A DNA stretch of 64,000 nt from Gammaproteobacteria bacterium (GTDB taxonomy: Bacteria; Pseudomonadota; Gammaproteobacteria; Steroidobacterales; Rariloculaceae): contig JAJEGN010000020.1 in NCBI GenBank assembly GCA_022819855.1, positions 1 through 64,000 of the forward strand, in the 5' to 3' direction. The position numbers and the translations under genes were made by a program. The notes below the pieces were generated by a model. It ran no database searches. It worked only from the letters and a program-made list of their open reading frames with translations, and was not told the DNA's origin. Position 1 is the first letter of the stretch; each line of letters starts with the position of its first letter. Shown one piece after another: positions 26,014 through 34,640 of the stretch.

Positions 26014-26844
26014 GTGAGAATCCCCCAAACTTTCGCAATCGCGCTTTCCCTGCTGCTCTTTGCTTGCGGCACCGAAAGCACTCCCGAGCCCGAGCTGTCT
26101 GCCGACGCTGCCCCGGAATCCGAGGCCGAAGCGCTTTGCGTCGACATGGGTCCGCAAACTCCGCGTGACATCGGCAGCGCGGCCGGGCTGAACATGGTCA
26201 CCTTCCCGTTCGCACCGCCCGCGAGCGAAATGAACCTGTGCAATCTCCATACCCATACCAATGCCGAACACAGGGGGCCGGGATTCAGCGTTTTTGTGAG
26301 TGACGCCGATGACGGCGGCTATGCCTGTGACGCGACGGCCGACCTCAGTGAGGCCGACCTCGCACCGGCCGCAGGCGCCTACGGCGGGGTTGAGCCCGGC
26401 GACACGATCGAAGTCCACTGGGTTCATACCACTTGCGCCTCGATGCCCGGCGAAGGGCTTGGCGCCTGCGTCCCGGAGACCTGCAGCGACCCCTTGTTGC
26501 GAGTCGAGGCCCAGGTCTTTCTGGTCGTCAACGATCCCGATGCGCTCGACTTCACGGCAATGGCCTACGGCGGCAACGTCGTCGACAGCCTGCACCAGGC
26601 GCAAATGATTCCGGTGACGACCGGCGAGCCGGTGGTGTTCCGAGGTTCGACCACGGGTCCGTCGTACACCCAGAGCACGTGTTCGGCAGCCCAGGTCACC
26701 TGGAGCGTCCGGCCCCAATGCGCAAGGCTCGACATCAACTCGCTGCACCGTTGGGCCGAGCAGGGCAATGTATTCAACGAGACGGGGTCGCATGGCGTGC
26801 GGCAGCTCGTGACTGCGCCGGAATTGCTCGCGCCGATCGAATAG
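26014..26844 (+). CDS. Delta-class carbonic anhydrase-like lipoprotein
   Basis: 276 residues starting at GTG 26014 with an AAGGAG site 8 bases before it. The lipoprotein signal ends at Cys18 (LSLLLFACGT). After an acidic linker the conserved delta-class region appears: GPQTPRDI, then MNLCNLHTHTNAEHRG with His79, His81 and His86, and IEVHWVHTTC. These His-rich segments correspond to zinc ligands in delta carbonic anhydrases, first known from diatoms and also annotated in marine bacteria. The reaction would be CO2 hydration in the periplasm or at the outer membrane. Several paired cysteines suggest disulfides, fitting export. It stands alone between the NHL gene and an MFS transporter. The class call rests on motif recall, so search support is desirable. 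Confidence 0.72.
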   Translation: MRIPQTFAIALSLLLFACGTESTPEPELSADAAPESEAEALCVDMGPQTPRDIGSAAGLNMVTFPFAPPASEMNLCNLHTHTNAEHRGPGFSVFVSDADDGGYACDATADLSEADLAPAAGAYGGVEPGDTIEVHWVHTTCASMPGEGLGACVPETCSDPLLRVEAQVFLVVNDPDALDFTAMAYGGNVVDSLHQAQMIPVTTGEPVVFRGSTTGPSYTQSTCSAAQVTWSVRPQCARLDINSLHRWAEQGNVFNETGSHGVRQLVTAPELLAPIE

Positions 26845-27084
26845 GCTGCCTGCCGATGACCAGGGGCGTGCGGAAAGCTTCAGGCTGAAGCAACGAACCT
26901 GACAATCGAACGGCGTTTCCCGGGAACAAAGGCGGGGCAATTGCGCTCCATATAGCGTCTTGTATTCGGTACAGACCCGGCCACCGATAGCCGGATGAGC
27001 CGAATCGAGGCTGGACTCCCCTGAGCACGGGTCACGGGAGCCATTGGCAGACGCTCACCGAGCTGCGGTTCCCGGAGACGAGCG

Positions 27085-28353
27085 ATGCAAACCTTCGCCC
27101 CAATCGCGGCGTTGCTCTTCAGCGCCGCGCTCTTGCTGACGGGAAGCGGCCTGCAGGGTGCGTTGCTGCCGGTGCGCGCCTACGTGGAGAGCTTTACGAC
27201 GCTCGAAGTGGGGATTCTCGGCGCGAACTACTTCCTCGGTTTCGCCGCCGGGTGCCTGATCGGTTCCCATATCGTGCGCCGGGTCGGCCACATCCGCGCG
27301 TTCACGGCCATGGTGTCGCTCGCCTCGGCCTCGGTGCTTGCCCATGCGATCGTGCTCGAGCCGGTCGTGTGGTGGGTATGCCGGGCCATGACCGGACTGA
27401 GTTTCGCCGTGTTGTTCATGGTGATCGAGAGCTGGCTGAACGAACGATCCACCAACGAGAATCGCGGCCGCATGTTCTCGATCTACACGATCATCAACTT
27501 CAGCGTGGTTGCGGTGGGACAGATGATGCTCACTCTCGCCGACCCGACGGCGTTTACGCTCTTCGCGGGCGCGGCGATCCTCATTTCCCTGGCCGCGTTG
27601 CCTGTCGCGCTGACTCGGGCCGAGGCTCCGGCTCCGGTGGAGGCGGTTCGGATCAGGGTGCTTCACCTCTACAGGCGTTCTCCCGTCGGGTTCGCGGGCG
27701 CGGGCGTCGTCGGGCTCGCAAATGGTGCGTTCTGGTCCCTCGCTCCTGTATTCGTCCTTGCCAGCCCACTGGGCGGCGGCGCCAACATGGTCGCTGTTTT
27801 CATGAGCCTGGCCGTGATTTCCGGCGCCATCGCACAGTGGCCGTTCGGTCACGTCTCCGATCGCATGGACCGGCGCATCGTGATTCTGGTCTCATGTATC
27901 GGAAGCGCAGCGGTGGGCATCGCGATGGCGCTCTTCTTCGATCGCTGGGCCGCCGGCCTGTGGGTATTTCCGTGCCTCTTCGGCTGGTTCGTCTTCCCGC
28001 TCTATGCGCTTTGCGCTGCGCTCATGAACGATTGGGTCGAGACCGGCGAATTCGTGGAGGCGGCCGGAGTGCTGCTCCTGCTGTTCGCAGTGGGCTCAGT
28101 GATCGGCTCGGTCGCTGCGGCTGCCGCCATGCAGCTTGTCGGTCCCAGTGGGCTGTTTCTCTTCACCGCCGCCGTCCACGGGATACTGGCGCTGTTTACG
28201 CTGACCCGCATACAGCTGCGCGCGCCGGCGCCGGCTGCCGACCAGGAGCCGTTCGCCGAGAGCATCCAGGCCGCATATACCGTTGCGCCGATCGATCCGC
28301 ATCCGATCGGGGACGAGGGCGTTCAGGCTGCAAGGGCAGCGGAGGGACAATAG
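27085..28353 (+). CDS. MFS transporter (YcaD-like)
   Basis: 422 residues with about 12 predicted membrane helices in two sets of six. Signature loop segments are seen: SHIVRRVGHIRAF after helix 2 and the second-half repeat GHVSDRMDRRIVILVS. The segment FMVIESWLNERSTNENRGRM is typical of the YcaD/MFS subgroup. The last ~45 residues form a polar cytoplasmic tail. Its substrate is unknown; related proteins are putative efflux or sugar/organic acid carriers. A GGAGA site precedes the ATG at 27085. The 240-bp gap before it holds a short perfect hairpin (26877-26891) but no gene. Confidence 0.85.
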   Translation: MQTFAPIAALLFSAALLLTGSGLQGALLPVRAYVESFTTLEVGILGANYFLGFAAGCLIGSHIVRRVGHIRAFTAMVSLASASVLAHAIVLEPVVWWVCRAMTGLSFAVLFMVIESWLNERSTNENRGRMFSIYTIINFSVVAVGQMMLTLADPTAFTLFAGAAILISLAALPVALTRAEAPAPVEAVRIRVLHLYRRSPVGFAGAGVVGLANGAFWSLAPVFVLASPLGGGANMVAVFMSLAVISGAIAQWPFGHVSDRMDRRIVILVSCIGSAAVGIAMALFFDRWAAGLWVFPCLFGWFVFPLYALCAALMNDWVETGEFVEAAGVLLLLFAVGSVIGSVAAAAAMQLVGPSGLFLFTAAVHGILALFTLTRIQLRAPAPAADQEPFAESIQAAYTVAPIDPHPIGDEGVQAARAAEGQ

Positions 28354-28495
28354 TCACCCGTGCACCGATGACCGCCGCGGCTCGCGACTTGCTGGCGGTG
28401 CTCCGCGACAGCTTGTTCAGCGAGCGCTGCACGGCGGAGTGGAAAAACCGGCTCGGGGGATGGCATGCTGCCGGGACGCAGCGTGGGAGGGGCAG

Positions 28496-29452
28496 ATGAC
28501 GAGATCGTACACCTGTGGGCCGGCACAATTGGGCGTCGCCGCAGTGCCTGCGGTTCTGCTGGGGTTGGTCTGGATGGAAAGTGCCAGCGCCCAGGCCGAC
28601 GCGACCGCGGACGCATCCGAGGTTCGTGCCGCCGTGGCTGCTATGGCGGACGACTTTCTGAATACCCGGGCGATCCGGCCCTTCCCGCCGGAGTTGTCGC
28701 TGGAGGAGGCGTATCGCTGGCAGGACGTAATGGTCGAGATGCTGCGTCCCACCATGGGCGAAGTGGTGGGCTACAAGACCGGCGGCCACAGCCCCGGACC
28801 TCCCAATCCGAACTTTCCTGCTGGCGGCATCAGGGCACAACTCATGTCCGGCATGTTCCTCGACGACGGCGCTACGATCCGTCCCGAGGACATGGGGGCA
28901 GCCAGCTTCCTGGAGGCCGACTTTGCGTTTCGGGTGGGCAGCGAGTCCATCAACGAGGCGGAGACCGATCTTGAGATTCTCGCGGGTCTCGATGCCGTCG
29001 TGCCGTTCGCCGAGATTCCGGATCCCACGGCCGAACCGGACGGCAACGCCATGATTCGCGGCATCGTCGGAAACATGTCGAGCCGCACCGCGTTCGCAGG
29101 CGAACCGGTTCCCATCGAACCCACGCAGGCGTGGCTGGATCGCCTGAACAACATGCAATACGCGGTGGTCGACGAGAATGGAACGGTGATCCAGCGTGCG
29201 TCCATGGCCGACTGGTACCGGCCCATCGATGCGGTTCGCTGGCTCAGGGACCACCTGCAGTCCTTCGGCAAGGACCTGGTGCCCGGGCAACTGCTCTCGC
29301 TGGGCAACCTCGGCATCAACCGGCCGCTGCATGACGGCGCCGAAGGGGGCGACGCCTACGCTGCCGATCGGTACCACGTCGAGTATTACGGCCTGACGGG
29401 CGACGGGGCGCCCGCAACGGTCACCATCAACGTCAATCGCGGCGGCGACTGA
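28496..29452 (+). CDS. Exported FAH-family hydratase-like protein (2-keto-4-pentenoate hydratase type)
   Basis: About 318 residues. ATG at 28496 follows GGGAGGGG and opens a signal peptide (cleavage near ESASAQA). The mature domain matches the MhpD/FAH hydratase fold: AYRWQDVMVEML, GEVVGYKTGG, the metal-site region AASFLEADFAFRVG, and a C-terminal GQLLSLGNLG segment. Cytoplasmic relatives hydrate 2-oxo-pentenoates in aromatic meta-cleavage pathways. An exported version is odd, because no other meta-cleavage enzyme is nearby. It may act on a periplasmic substrate or have a changed role. It lies 142 bases after the MFS gene, same strand, and is convergent with the methyltransferase. Confidence 0.82.
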   Translation: MTRSYTCGPAQLGVAAVPAVLLGLVWMESASAQADATADASEVRAAVAAMADDFLNTRAIRPFPPELSLEEAYRWQDVMVEMLRPTMGEVVGYKTGGHSPGPPNPNFPAGGIRAQLMSGMFLDDGATIRPEDMGAASFLEADFAFRVGSESINEAETDLEILAGLDAVVPFAEIPDPTAEPDGNAMIRGIVGNMSSRTAFAGEPVPIEPTQAWLDRLNNMQYAVVDENGTVIQRASMADWYRPIDAVRWLRDHLQSFGKDLVPGQLLSLGNLGINRPLHDGAEGGDAYAADRYHVEYYGLTGDGAPATVTINVNRGGD

Positions 29453-29506
29453 TCGCGCGAGCCTGCAGAAAAACCAGGTCAGGGCTCGCTTGACGACACC
29501 ATCGCG

Positions 29507-30241
29507 TCAGGCGCCGGCGACAATCAGTCGATACCCGAGATCGAGTTCCGTTTTCGTTAGCAGCCCGCCATACCTTTGCCGCCATGTGCCCGACTCAAGA
29601 TCCTTGTTCAGACGTTCCAGGCTGGGTCCAGGGTCCGAAAGCTTCGAGAATGTCGAAATCGCTCCACGAACGCGTTGGTCGAGATAAGCGTCAGGCCGGC
29701 GCCAATACGCGCCGAGAAACCCGTCGGTGCAGTCGTGGGGTATCGGGAGGGTTTCAACCCTTGTAGGTCCCAACGCGCGTTCGAAGTCGCTGATCGCCGG
29801 GAACAACGGTCGGTCGATGTCCAGGATCTCCGGCAAGTAGTCGGTCAACCAGAATCCCGGCGATGCGGGGTCCCAGGTCAACACGACGACCCGATGGCGC
29901 GAGACACGCTGCAGCTCGAGAAGCCCCCGCATCCGATCCGGCCAGTGGTGCACGGTCAGAATCGCAAGTCCAGCGTCGAAGCTGTCGTTAATGAATGGCA
30001 ACGAAACCGCGTTGGCCTGTACAACCGGGGCCGAGCCGGCCGGGCGTTGGGCGATCATCGTCGTTGACGGCTCGACCGCGACGACGTGCCTGTCGAGCGG
30101 CTCGTACGAGCCCGCTCCGGCACCGACATTGACAACGGACCCACGGTCGCCCAGCGCGCGCCGGATGGCTTTCGCGATGCGTACATCAGGCTTGCGGATG
30201 TTGGCGTAACCGCAGCCGATCTGGTCGTATAGCGCCTGCAT
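29507..30241 (-). CDS. Class I SAM-dependent methyltransferase
   Basis: About 244 residues from ATG 30241. The Rossmann-type SAM site is seen as SVVNVGAGAGSYEP (motif I), HVVAVEPSTTM (acidic residue at the end of strand 2) and SLPFINDSFDAGLAILTVHHW (motifs II-III). The substrate is unknown; the size and motifs fit Methyltransf_11-type enzymes. The open frame extends upstream to 30376, but those residues (ITPGLRLGIAVLMSVPSLMI) are the tail of a DUF6326 membrane protein that has been joined in frame, so the shorter start is preferred. It is convergent with the hydratase gene, 54 bases away. Confidence 0.82.
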   Translation of the reverse strand: MQALYDQIGCGYANIRKPDVRIAKAIRRALGDRGSVVNVGAGAGSYEPLDRHVVAVEPSTTMIAQRPAGSAPVVQANAVSLPFINDSFDAGLAILTVHHWPDRMRGLLELQRVSRHRVVVLTWDPASPGFWLTDYLPEILDIDRPLFPAISDFERALGPTRVETLPIPHDCTDGFLGAYWRRPDAYLDQRVRGAISTFSKLSDPGPSLERLNKDLESGTWRQRYGGLLTKTELDLGYRLIVAGA

Positions 30242-30526
30242 GACAACCACTACGTTCGCCCAGCGCGATACTGACTTCGGAGCCACGATGCTTACGAAGA
30301 TCATCAACGATGGAACCGACATCAAGACTGCGATTCCAAGGCGCAGCCCCGGAGTGATCGGACCGAACACGGGCATGTTGCCTTAAAGTATCGATTCGAT
30401 CAGCCGCCGATCGTAGAACCCGAGCACGTCGGCATAGGCATACATGAACATCAATGAAGTCCATGCTGCCGCGAATCTGACCCTTGTTGGCAACTCGTCG
30501 GAACCGCTTTCTGGTGAATCGGCCAT
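30242..30526 (-). pseudogene. DUF6326 family membrane protein, nonsense-interrupted and 3'-truncated
   Basis: ATG 30526 with a GAGGA ribosome site starts a protein whose segment RVRFAAAWTSLMFMYAYADV is typical of DUF6326 helix 1. The frame hits TAA at 30383-30385 after RRLIESIL, then continues in the same frame with GNMPVFGPITPGLRLG and PSLMIFVSIVAPKSVSRWAN, the next two family helices. The last helices are absent; the frame runs directly into the methyltransferase. CAA-to-TAA would account for the stop. Function of the family is unknown. Confidence 0.6.
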
Positions 30527-30591
30527 GCTTCGTCCTCTTCGGGTCGATGGTTTCCCGGCAGAGAGTAGCACTCGACCGCAGTTGCTGAATT

Positions 30592-30666
30592 TGGCGCTCC
30601 CTAGGGGAATCGAACCCCTGTTTCAGCCTTGAGAGGGCCGCGTCCTGACCGCTAGACGAAGGGAGC
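30592..30666 (-). tRNA. tRNA-Glu (anticodon CTC), CCA encoded
   Basis: The minus strand gives a full cloverleaf: acceptor GCTCCCT/AGGGAGC, anticodon stem CGGCC/GGCTG around loop CTCTCAA (anticodon CTC), and T-arm CAGGGGTTCGATTCCCCT. The discriminator G and a genomic CCA (30592-30594) follow. The sequence aligns closely with E. coli tRNA-Glu except for the anticodon. It is divergent from pcnB. Confidence 0.96.
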
Positions 30667-30743
30667 GCACTACCCGGAATCGGGGAGCGGTTATCATAGC
30701 GGCGTTTGCCGCAGCGTGAAACTCGCTGGAACGGAACGACTTC

Positions 30744-32078
30744 TTGGACACCACGGATCCGCAGCCGGGGCGCGGCCCCAGGATCATCCCACGCTCCGAA
30801 CACATCCTGAGCCGCGCGAACGTCTCCAGGAGCGCGCTCAAGGTCCTCTACCGGCTGAAAAATTCAGGCCACGACGCCTACCTCGTCGGCGGCGGCGTGC
30901 GCGACCTGTTGCTCGGCATGCACCCGAAGGACTTCGACATCGCCACGGACGCCCGTCCCGAGCAGGTCAGAGAGCTTTTCGGGAACTGCCGGTTGATCGG
31001 CCGGCGCTTCCGGCTTGCGCATGTGCGTTTCGGCCGCGAGATCATCGAGGTTGCGACCTTCCGCGGAAGGGGGAATGGCGGCGACCAGCGTGAACACTCC
31101 GACCGGGGCAGGATCCTGCGCGACAACGTCTACGGCACGATCGACGAGGATGTCTGGCGCCGCGACTTCACCGTCAACGCGCTTTATTACAACATCGCCG
31201 ACTTCAGTGTCGTCGACTATGCATCCGGCCTCGAGGACATCAGGTGCCGAACTCTGCGAATGATCGGCGACCCGGATACCCGCTACCGCGAGGATCCGGT
31301 GCGGATGCTGCGTGTGCTGCGCTTCGCGGCCAAGCTCGGCTTCGATATCGCCCCGGAAACCGCGGGGCCGATCGCCGGACTCCGGGAGCACGTCGGCGAT
31401 GTGCCTCCGGCGCGCCTGTTCGAGGAAGTGCTCAAGCTGTTCCAGACCGGCCATGCGGTTCGCAGTTTCGATCTGCTCGTCGAATACGGCCTGCTCGGGC
31501 AGCTTTTTCCCGACACGAACGCGTTGCTCGAAGGCGCCGAGGGCGATGCCGTCCGCCGCTTCATCGAACTCGGGCTCGGTGGAACGGATCGGCGAATCGC
31601 CGCAGACAAGCCGACCACGCCCGCGTTTCTCTTCGCCATATTGCTCTGGCCCACGGTCAGCCGGTCGGCAGCGAAGCTCAAGGCGTCGGGAGCGAGCGAC
31701 TACGAAGCCATGGCGCAGGCGAGCGTTCGCCTTGCGGCCGAACAGCAGCACCGCACGGCGTTGCCGAAGCGCTTTGGTGTTCCGATGCGGGAGATCTTCG
31801 GGCTGCAGCGGCGTTTCGCCAACCGGCGCGGAGCGCGAGCGGCGCGATTGCTGGAGCACAGGCAGTTCCGCGCGGCGTATGATTTCCTGTTGTTGCGAAG
31901 CCGCTGCGGCGAAGTCGACACGGAGCTCGCCGACTGGTGGACCGACGTGCAGACGCTCTCGCCCGACGAGCGCGAGAAGGCGTTCAGCGGCAACAAGCGT
32001 CGCCGGGGCAAGCGCCGCCGGCGCGGCCGGCGCGGCGGGGCGCGCAAGCGGCTGTCCGCCGATGCTCCAGGGTCGTAA
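30744..32078 (+). CDS. pcnB: Poly(A) polymerase I
   Basis: 444 residues. It adds 3' poly(A) tails to RNAs, marking them for decay, and belongs to the class II nucleotidyltransferase family shared with CCA-adding enzymes. Seen: the conserved lead-in PRIIPRSEHILSR, the nucleotidyltransferase motif LVGGGVRDLLLG with the catalytic Asp pair in PKDFDIATDA, RRRF-like GRRFRLAHVRFG, and RNA-binding EDPVRMLRVLRFAAKLGF. The C-terminal tail is strongly basic (SGNKRRRGKRRRRGRRGG), as is usual for bacterial poly(A) polymerases. The start is TTG at 30744, required because the conserved lead-in begins 12 residues later. It is first in a run with dNK, panB and panC, the order known from other gammaproteobacteria except for folK. 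Confidence 0.95.
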   Translation: MDTTDPQPGRGPRIIPRSEHILSRANVSRSALKVLYRLKNSGHDAYLVGGGVRDLLLGMHPKDFDIATDARPEQVRELFGNCRLIGRRFRLAHVRFGREIIEVATFRGRGNGGDQREHSDRGRILRDNVYGTIDEDVWRRDFTVNALYYNIADFSVVDYASGLEDIRCRTLRMIGDPDTRYREDPVRMLRVLRFAAKLGFDIAPETAGPIAGLREHVGDVPPARLFEEVLKLFQTGHAVRSFDLLVEYGLLGQLFPDTNALLEGAEGDAVRRFIELGLGGTDRRIAADKPTTPAFLFAILLWPTVSRSAAKLKASGASDYEAMAQASVRLAAEQQHRTALPKRFGVPMREIFGLQRRFANRRGARAARLLEHRQFRAAYDFLLLRSRCGEVDTELADWWTDVQTLSPDEREKAFSGNKRRRGKRRRRGRRGGARKRLSADAPGS

Positions 32079-32129
32079 AATGGCGCGGTCGTGCGCCCGG
32101 GCGGCCCGACCGCCTGGGACATTCCGGCA

Positions 32130-32804
32130 ATGAACACTACCGCGCAGATCAACGAAACCAACGGCCCGCGCTACATCGTCGTGGAAGGGCCGATAGGCGT
32201 CGGCAAGACGAGCCTCGCCCAGCGCCTGTCCGAGAGTTTCGCGAGCGAACTGATCCTTGAGCGGGCCGAGGACAATCCCTTCCTCGAACGCTTCTACCGC
32301 AACAACCGCGCGGCGGCCCTGCCGACGCAGCTTTTCTTCCTGCTGCAGCGTGCGCGCCAGGTCGAGGAGATCCGCCAGCGGGACATGTTCTCACCCGTAC
32401 GCATCGCGGACTTCCTGCTGGAGAAGGACCGCCTTTTCGCGGAACTCAATCTCGATGCGAGCGAACTTGAGATCTACGACCAGGTCGCCACCATGCTCGA
32501 GATCGATGCGCCGAAACCCGACCTCGTCGTCTACCTGCAAGCCCCCGTACCGGTGCTGTTGCGGCGCATCGCGAGCCGCGGCCTGCCGTACGAGCAGAAT
32601 ATCGATGCCGGTTATCTGGAGCGGCTCGGCGAAGCCTACGCGAGATTCTTCTACAATTTCGACGAGGCGCCGCTCCTGATCGTCAACGCCGCATCGATCG
32701 ATCCGATCCGCCGCGAGGAGGACTATCGGCAACTGCTCGCAACGATCGTCAGCGTCAAGCGGGGGCGGCATTTCTACAACCCGGCCGAGGACACGAGCCG
32801 CTAG
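32130..32804 (+). CDS. Deoxynucleoside kinase family protein
   Basis: About 224 residues. It phosphorylates deoxynucleosides using a P-loop, YIVVEGPIGVGKTSLA, near the N-terminus. Other family marks are the SPVRIADFLLEKDRLFA region (ERS/DRY-type lid and base-binding area), DLVVYLQAPVPVLLRRIASRG with the substrate-base loop, and the C-terminal LLIVNAA strand. ATG at 32130 is chosen; an upstream GTG at 32091 would add 13 unlikely residues. It occupies the place between pcnB and panB where folK is found in E. coli. It is 18 bases before panB, so it is probably co-transcribed. Specificity (dA/dC/dG) cannot be told. Confidence 0.88.
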   Translation: MNTTAQINETNGPRYIVVEGPIGVGKTSLAQRLSESFASELILERAEDNPFLERFYRNNRAAALPTQLFFLLQRARQVEEIRQRDMFSPVRIADFLLEKDRLFAELNLDASELEIYDQVATMLEIDAPKPDLVVYLQAPVPVLLRRIASRGLPYEQNIDAGYLERLGEAYARFFYNFDEAPLLIVNAASIDPIRREEDYRQLLATIVSVKRGRHFYNPAEDTSR

Positions 32805-32822
32805 CGCGGGTCCATTGAACAC

Positions 32823-33653
32823 ATGTACAAGCAACTGCAGCAGCGCGGCATGGATTCGCCGCCCGTCAACGTCGCGTCGCTCGGGGAGATGAAGGAGCGC
32901 GGCGAGCCGATCGCCTGTCTCACGGCCTACGATGCGAGCTTCGCTCAGCTCGTCGACGTCGCGGGGTCCGATATCGTGCTTGTCGGCGACTCCCTCGGGA
33001 TGGTCATCCAGGGGCATGACACGACCGTGCCCGTCACCGTGGATGACGTCATCTACCACGCACGCTGCGTTGCGACCGGCATCGTGCGCGCCTTTCTCAT
33101 CGCCGACATGCCGTTCATGAGCTACACGACGCCGCATCAGGCGCTGGAGAACGCCGTCCGGCTCATGCAGGAAGGCGGTGCGATGATGGTCAAGCTCGAG
33201 GGCGGACAGGGGCAGGTCGAGGTCGTTTCGTATCTCGCCCGGCACGACATCCCGGTCTGCGCGCACCTGGGGCTCAAGCCGCAGTCCGTGCACAAGATCG
33301 GCGGGTTCAGGGTTCAGGGCCGCGAAGCCGACTCCGAGCGGCGCATGGTCGAAGATGCAAGGGCGCTGGAGGAGGCCGGCGCCGACATCGTGCTGCTGGA
33401 GTGTGTGCCGAACCGGATCGGCCGCCTGGTCAGCGATGCGGTCGACGTGCCCGTGATCGGTATCGGTGCAGGTCCCGACGTCGATGGCCAGATTCTCGTG
33501 CTCTATGACGTTCTCGGCATCACCCGCGGCAGGACGCCGCGCTTCGTACGCAATTTCATGACCGGGCAGGACTCGCCGCTCGATGCGCTCGAGAGCTACG
33601 TGCGCGCCGTCAAGGAGCGCGAGTACCCCGCCGAGGAGCACTGCTTCGCCTGA
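32823..33653 (+). CDS. panB: 3-methyl-2-oxobutanoate hydroxymethyltransferase
   Basis: 276 residues, standard length. It makes ketopantoate from 2-oxoisovalerate and methylene-tetrahydrofolate, the first committed step of pantothenate synthesis. TIM-barrel motifs visible: IACLTAYDASFAQLVD, VLVGDSLGMVIQGH (substrate and Mg site), TTVPVTVDDVIYH, GAMMVKLEGG with the active-site Lys, and PVIGIGAGPDVDGQILVLYD. It starts at ATG 32823 directly after the dNK stop and is followed 21 bases later by panC. Confidence 0.97.
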   Translation: MYKQLQQRGMDSPPVNVASLGEMKERGEPIACLTAYDASFAQLVDVAGSDIVLVGDSLGMVIQGHDTTVPVTVDDVIYHARCVATGIVRAFLIADMPFMSYTTPHQALENAVRLMQEGGAMMVKLEGGQGQVEVVSYLARHDIPVCAHLGLKPQSVHKIGGFRVQGREADSERRMVEDARALEEAGADIVLLECVPNRIGRLVSDAVDVPVIGIGAGPDVDGQILVLYDVLGITRGRTPRFVRNFMTGQDSPLDALESYVRAVKEREYPAEEHCFA

Positions 33654-33674
33654 TACAATCGGGCGAGGAAGATT

Positions 33675-34592
33675 GTGCCGGGTGCCTTGGTGCCGAAACC
33701 TGTCGTACTGCATACGGCCGATCGGGCGCGCGAGTTCGTGCGGGACCGGCGCGCGTCGCGGCAAGGCATCGCGCTCGTCCCGACGATGGGCAATCTGCAC
33801 GAAGGGCACCTGAGTCTTGCCAGGCTGGCCCGCGCCGAGGCCGATGTCGTCGTCGCAACGATCTTCGTCAATCCCACCCAGTTCGGCGCGGGCGAGGACT
33901 ACGAGTCGTATCCGCGCACCCTCGACGAGGATCTCTCGCTGCTCTACGCGGCGGGAACGGTCGATGCGGTGTTCGTGCCGGACGAGGGCGAGATCTATCC
34001 GTTCGGCGCCGACGAGGCCGTGCGCGTGTCGATGCCCGCGCTAAGCCGCGAACTCTGCGGCGCGAGTCGGCCCGGCCACTTCGACGGCGTTGCATCGGTC
34101 GTGTGCCGTCTGCTCAATATCGTGACCCCCGACGTCATGGTGCTCGGCCTCAAGGACTACCAGCAGTTGATCGTCATCAAGCGCATGGTCGCGGACCTCG
34201 GTATCGGCGTTCGCGTGGTCTCGGGGCGGACGATGCGCGACACCGACGGGCTCGCGATCAGCTCGCGAAACCGCTATCTGACGGACGAGGAGCGCGTCCG
34301 GGCGCCGCTGCTCTACGCCGCGCTCGAAAAGGTCGCAGGCGCCATTCGCAACGGTGACGGGAATTACGGCGCGCTGCAGCAGTCGGCCGCGGATGAGCTG
34401 CGCGCCTCTGGCTTCGTGCCCGACTATGTCGAGGTCAGACGCGCTGCTGACCTTGCAAGGCCGAACGGCCGCCAGCCGCCCGACGAACTCATCGTGCTCG
34501 CCGCCGCAAGGCTGGGCAAGGCGAGGCTGATCGACAATCTGGATCTGCGCGAAAGGGAACTTGCGACTAGCGACGTGAGCGCGAGTACGTAG
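33675..34592 (+). CDS. panC: Pantothenate synthetase (pantoate-beta-alanine ligase)
   Basis: 305 residues. It joins pantoate and beta-alanine using ATP. Seen: ALVPTMGNLHEGHLSLAR with the HxGH nucleotide-binding motif, FVNPTQFGAGEDYESYPRT, the second site GLKDYQQLIVIKRMV, and the KMSKS-like DGLAISSRNRYL. The common Gly-Glu-Lys of the second site reads Gly-Leu-Lys here. The start is GTG at 33675 with a GAGGA site; another GTG 15 bases later is possible. It is last in the pcnB-dNK-panB-panC run and convergent with PPK2. Confidence 0.96.
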   Translation: MPGALVPKPVVLHTADRAREFVRDRRASRQGIALVPTMGNLHEGHLSLARLARAEADVVVATIFVNPTQFGAGEDYESYPRTLDEDLSLLYAAGTVDAVFVPDEGEIYPFGADEAVRVSMPALSRELCGASRPGHFDGVASVVCRLLNIVTPDVMVLGLKDYQQLIVIKRMVADLGIGVRVVSGRTMRDTDGLAISSRNRYLTDEERVRAPLLYAALEKVAGAIRNGDGNYGALQQSAADELRASGFVPDYVEVRRAADLARPNGRQPPDELIVLAAARLGKARLIDNLDLRERELATSDVSAST

Positions 34593-34640
34593 CCGCCGCG
34601 TAGAAGGATCGCTGCAACGCGGCTTTCGGATCGTCCCCGC

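Noticed and set aside
26877..26891. GCTTCAGGCTGAAGC palindrome after the carbonic anhydrase gene as a terminator
   Set aside because: The stem is short and no T-run follows it on the plus strand.
28368..28499. Short frame (about 43 codons) between the MFS and hydratase genes
   Set aside because: No ribosome site or family pattern; it overlaps the hydratase start and looks like chance coding.
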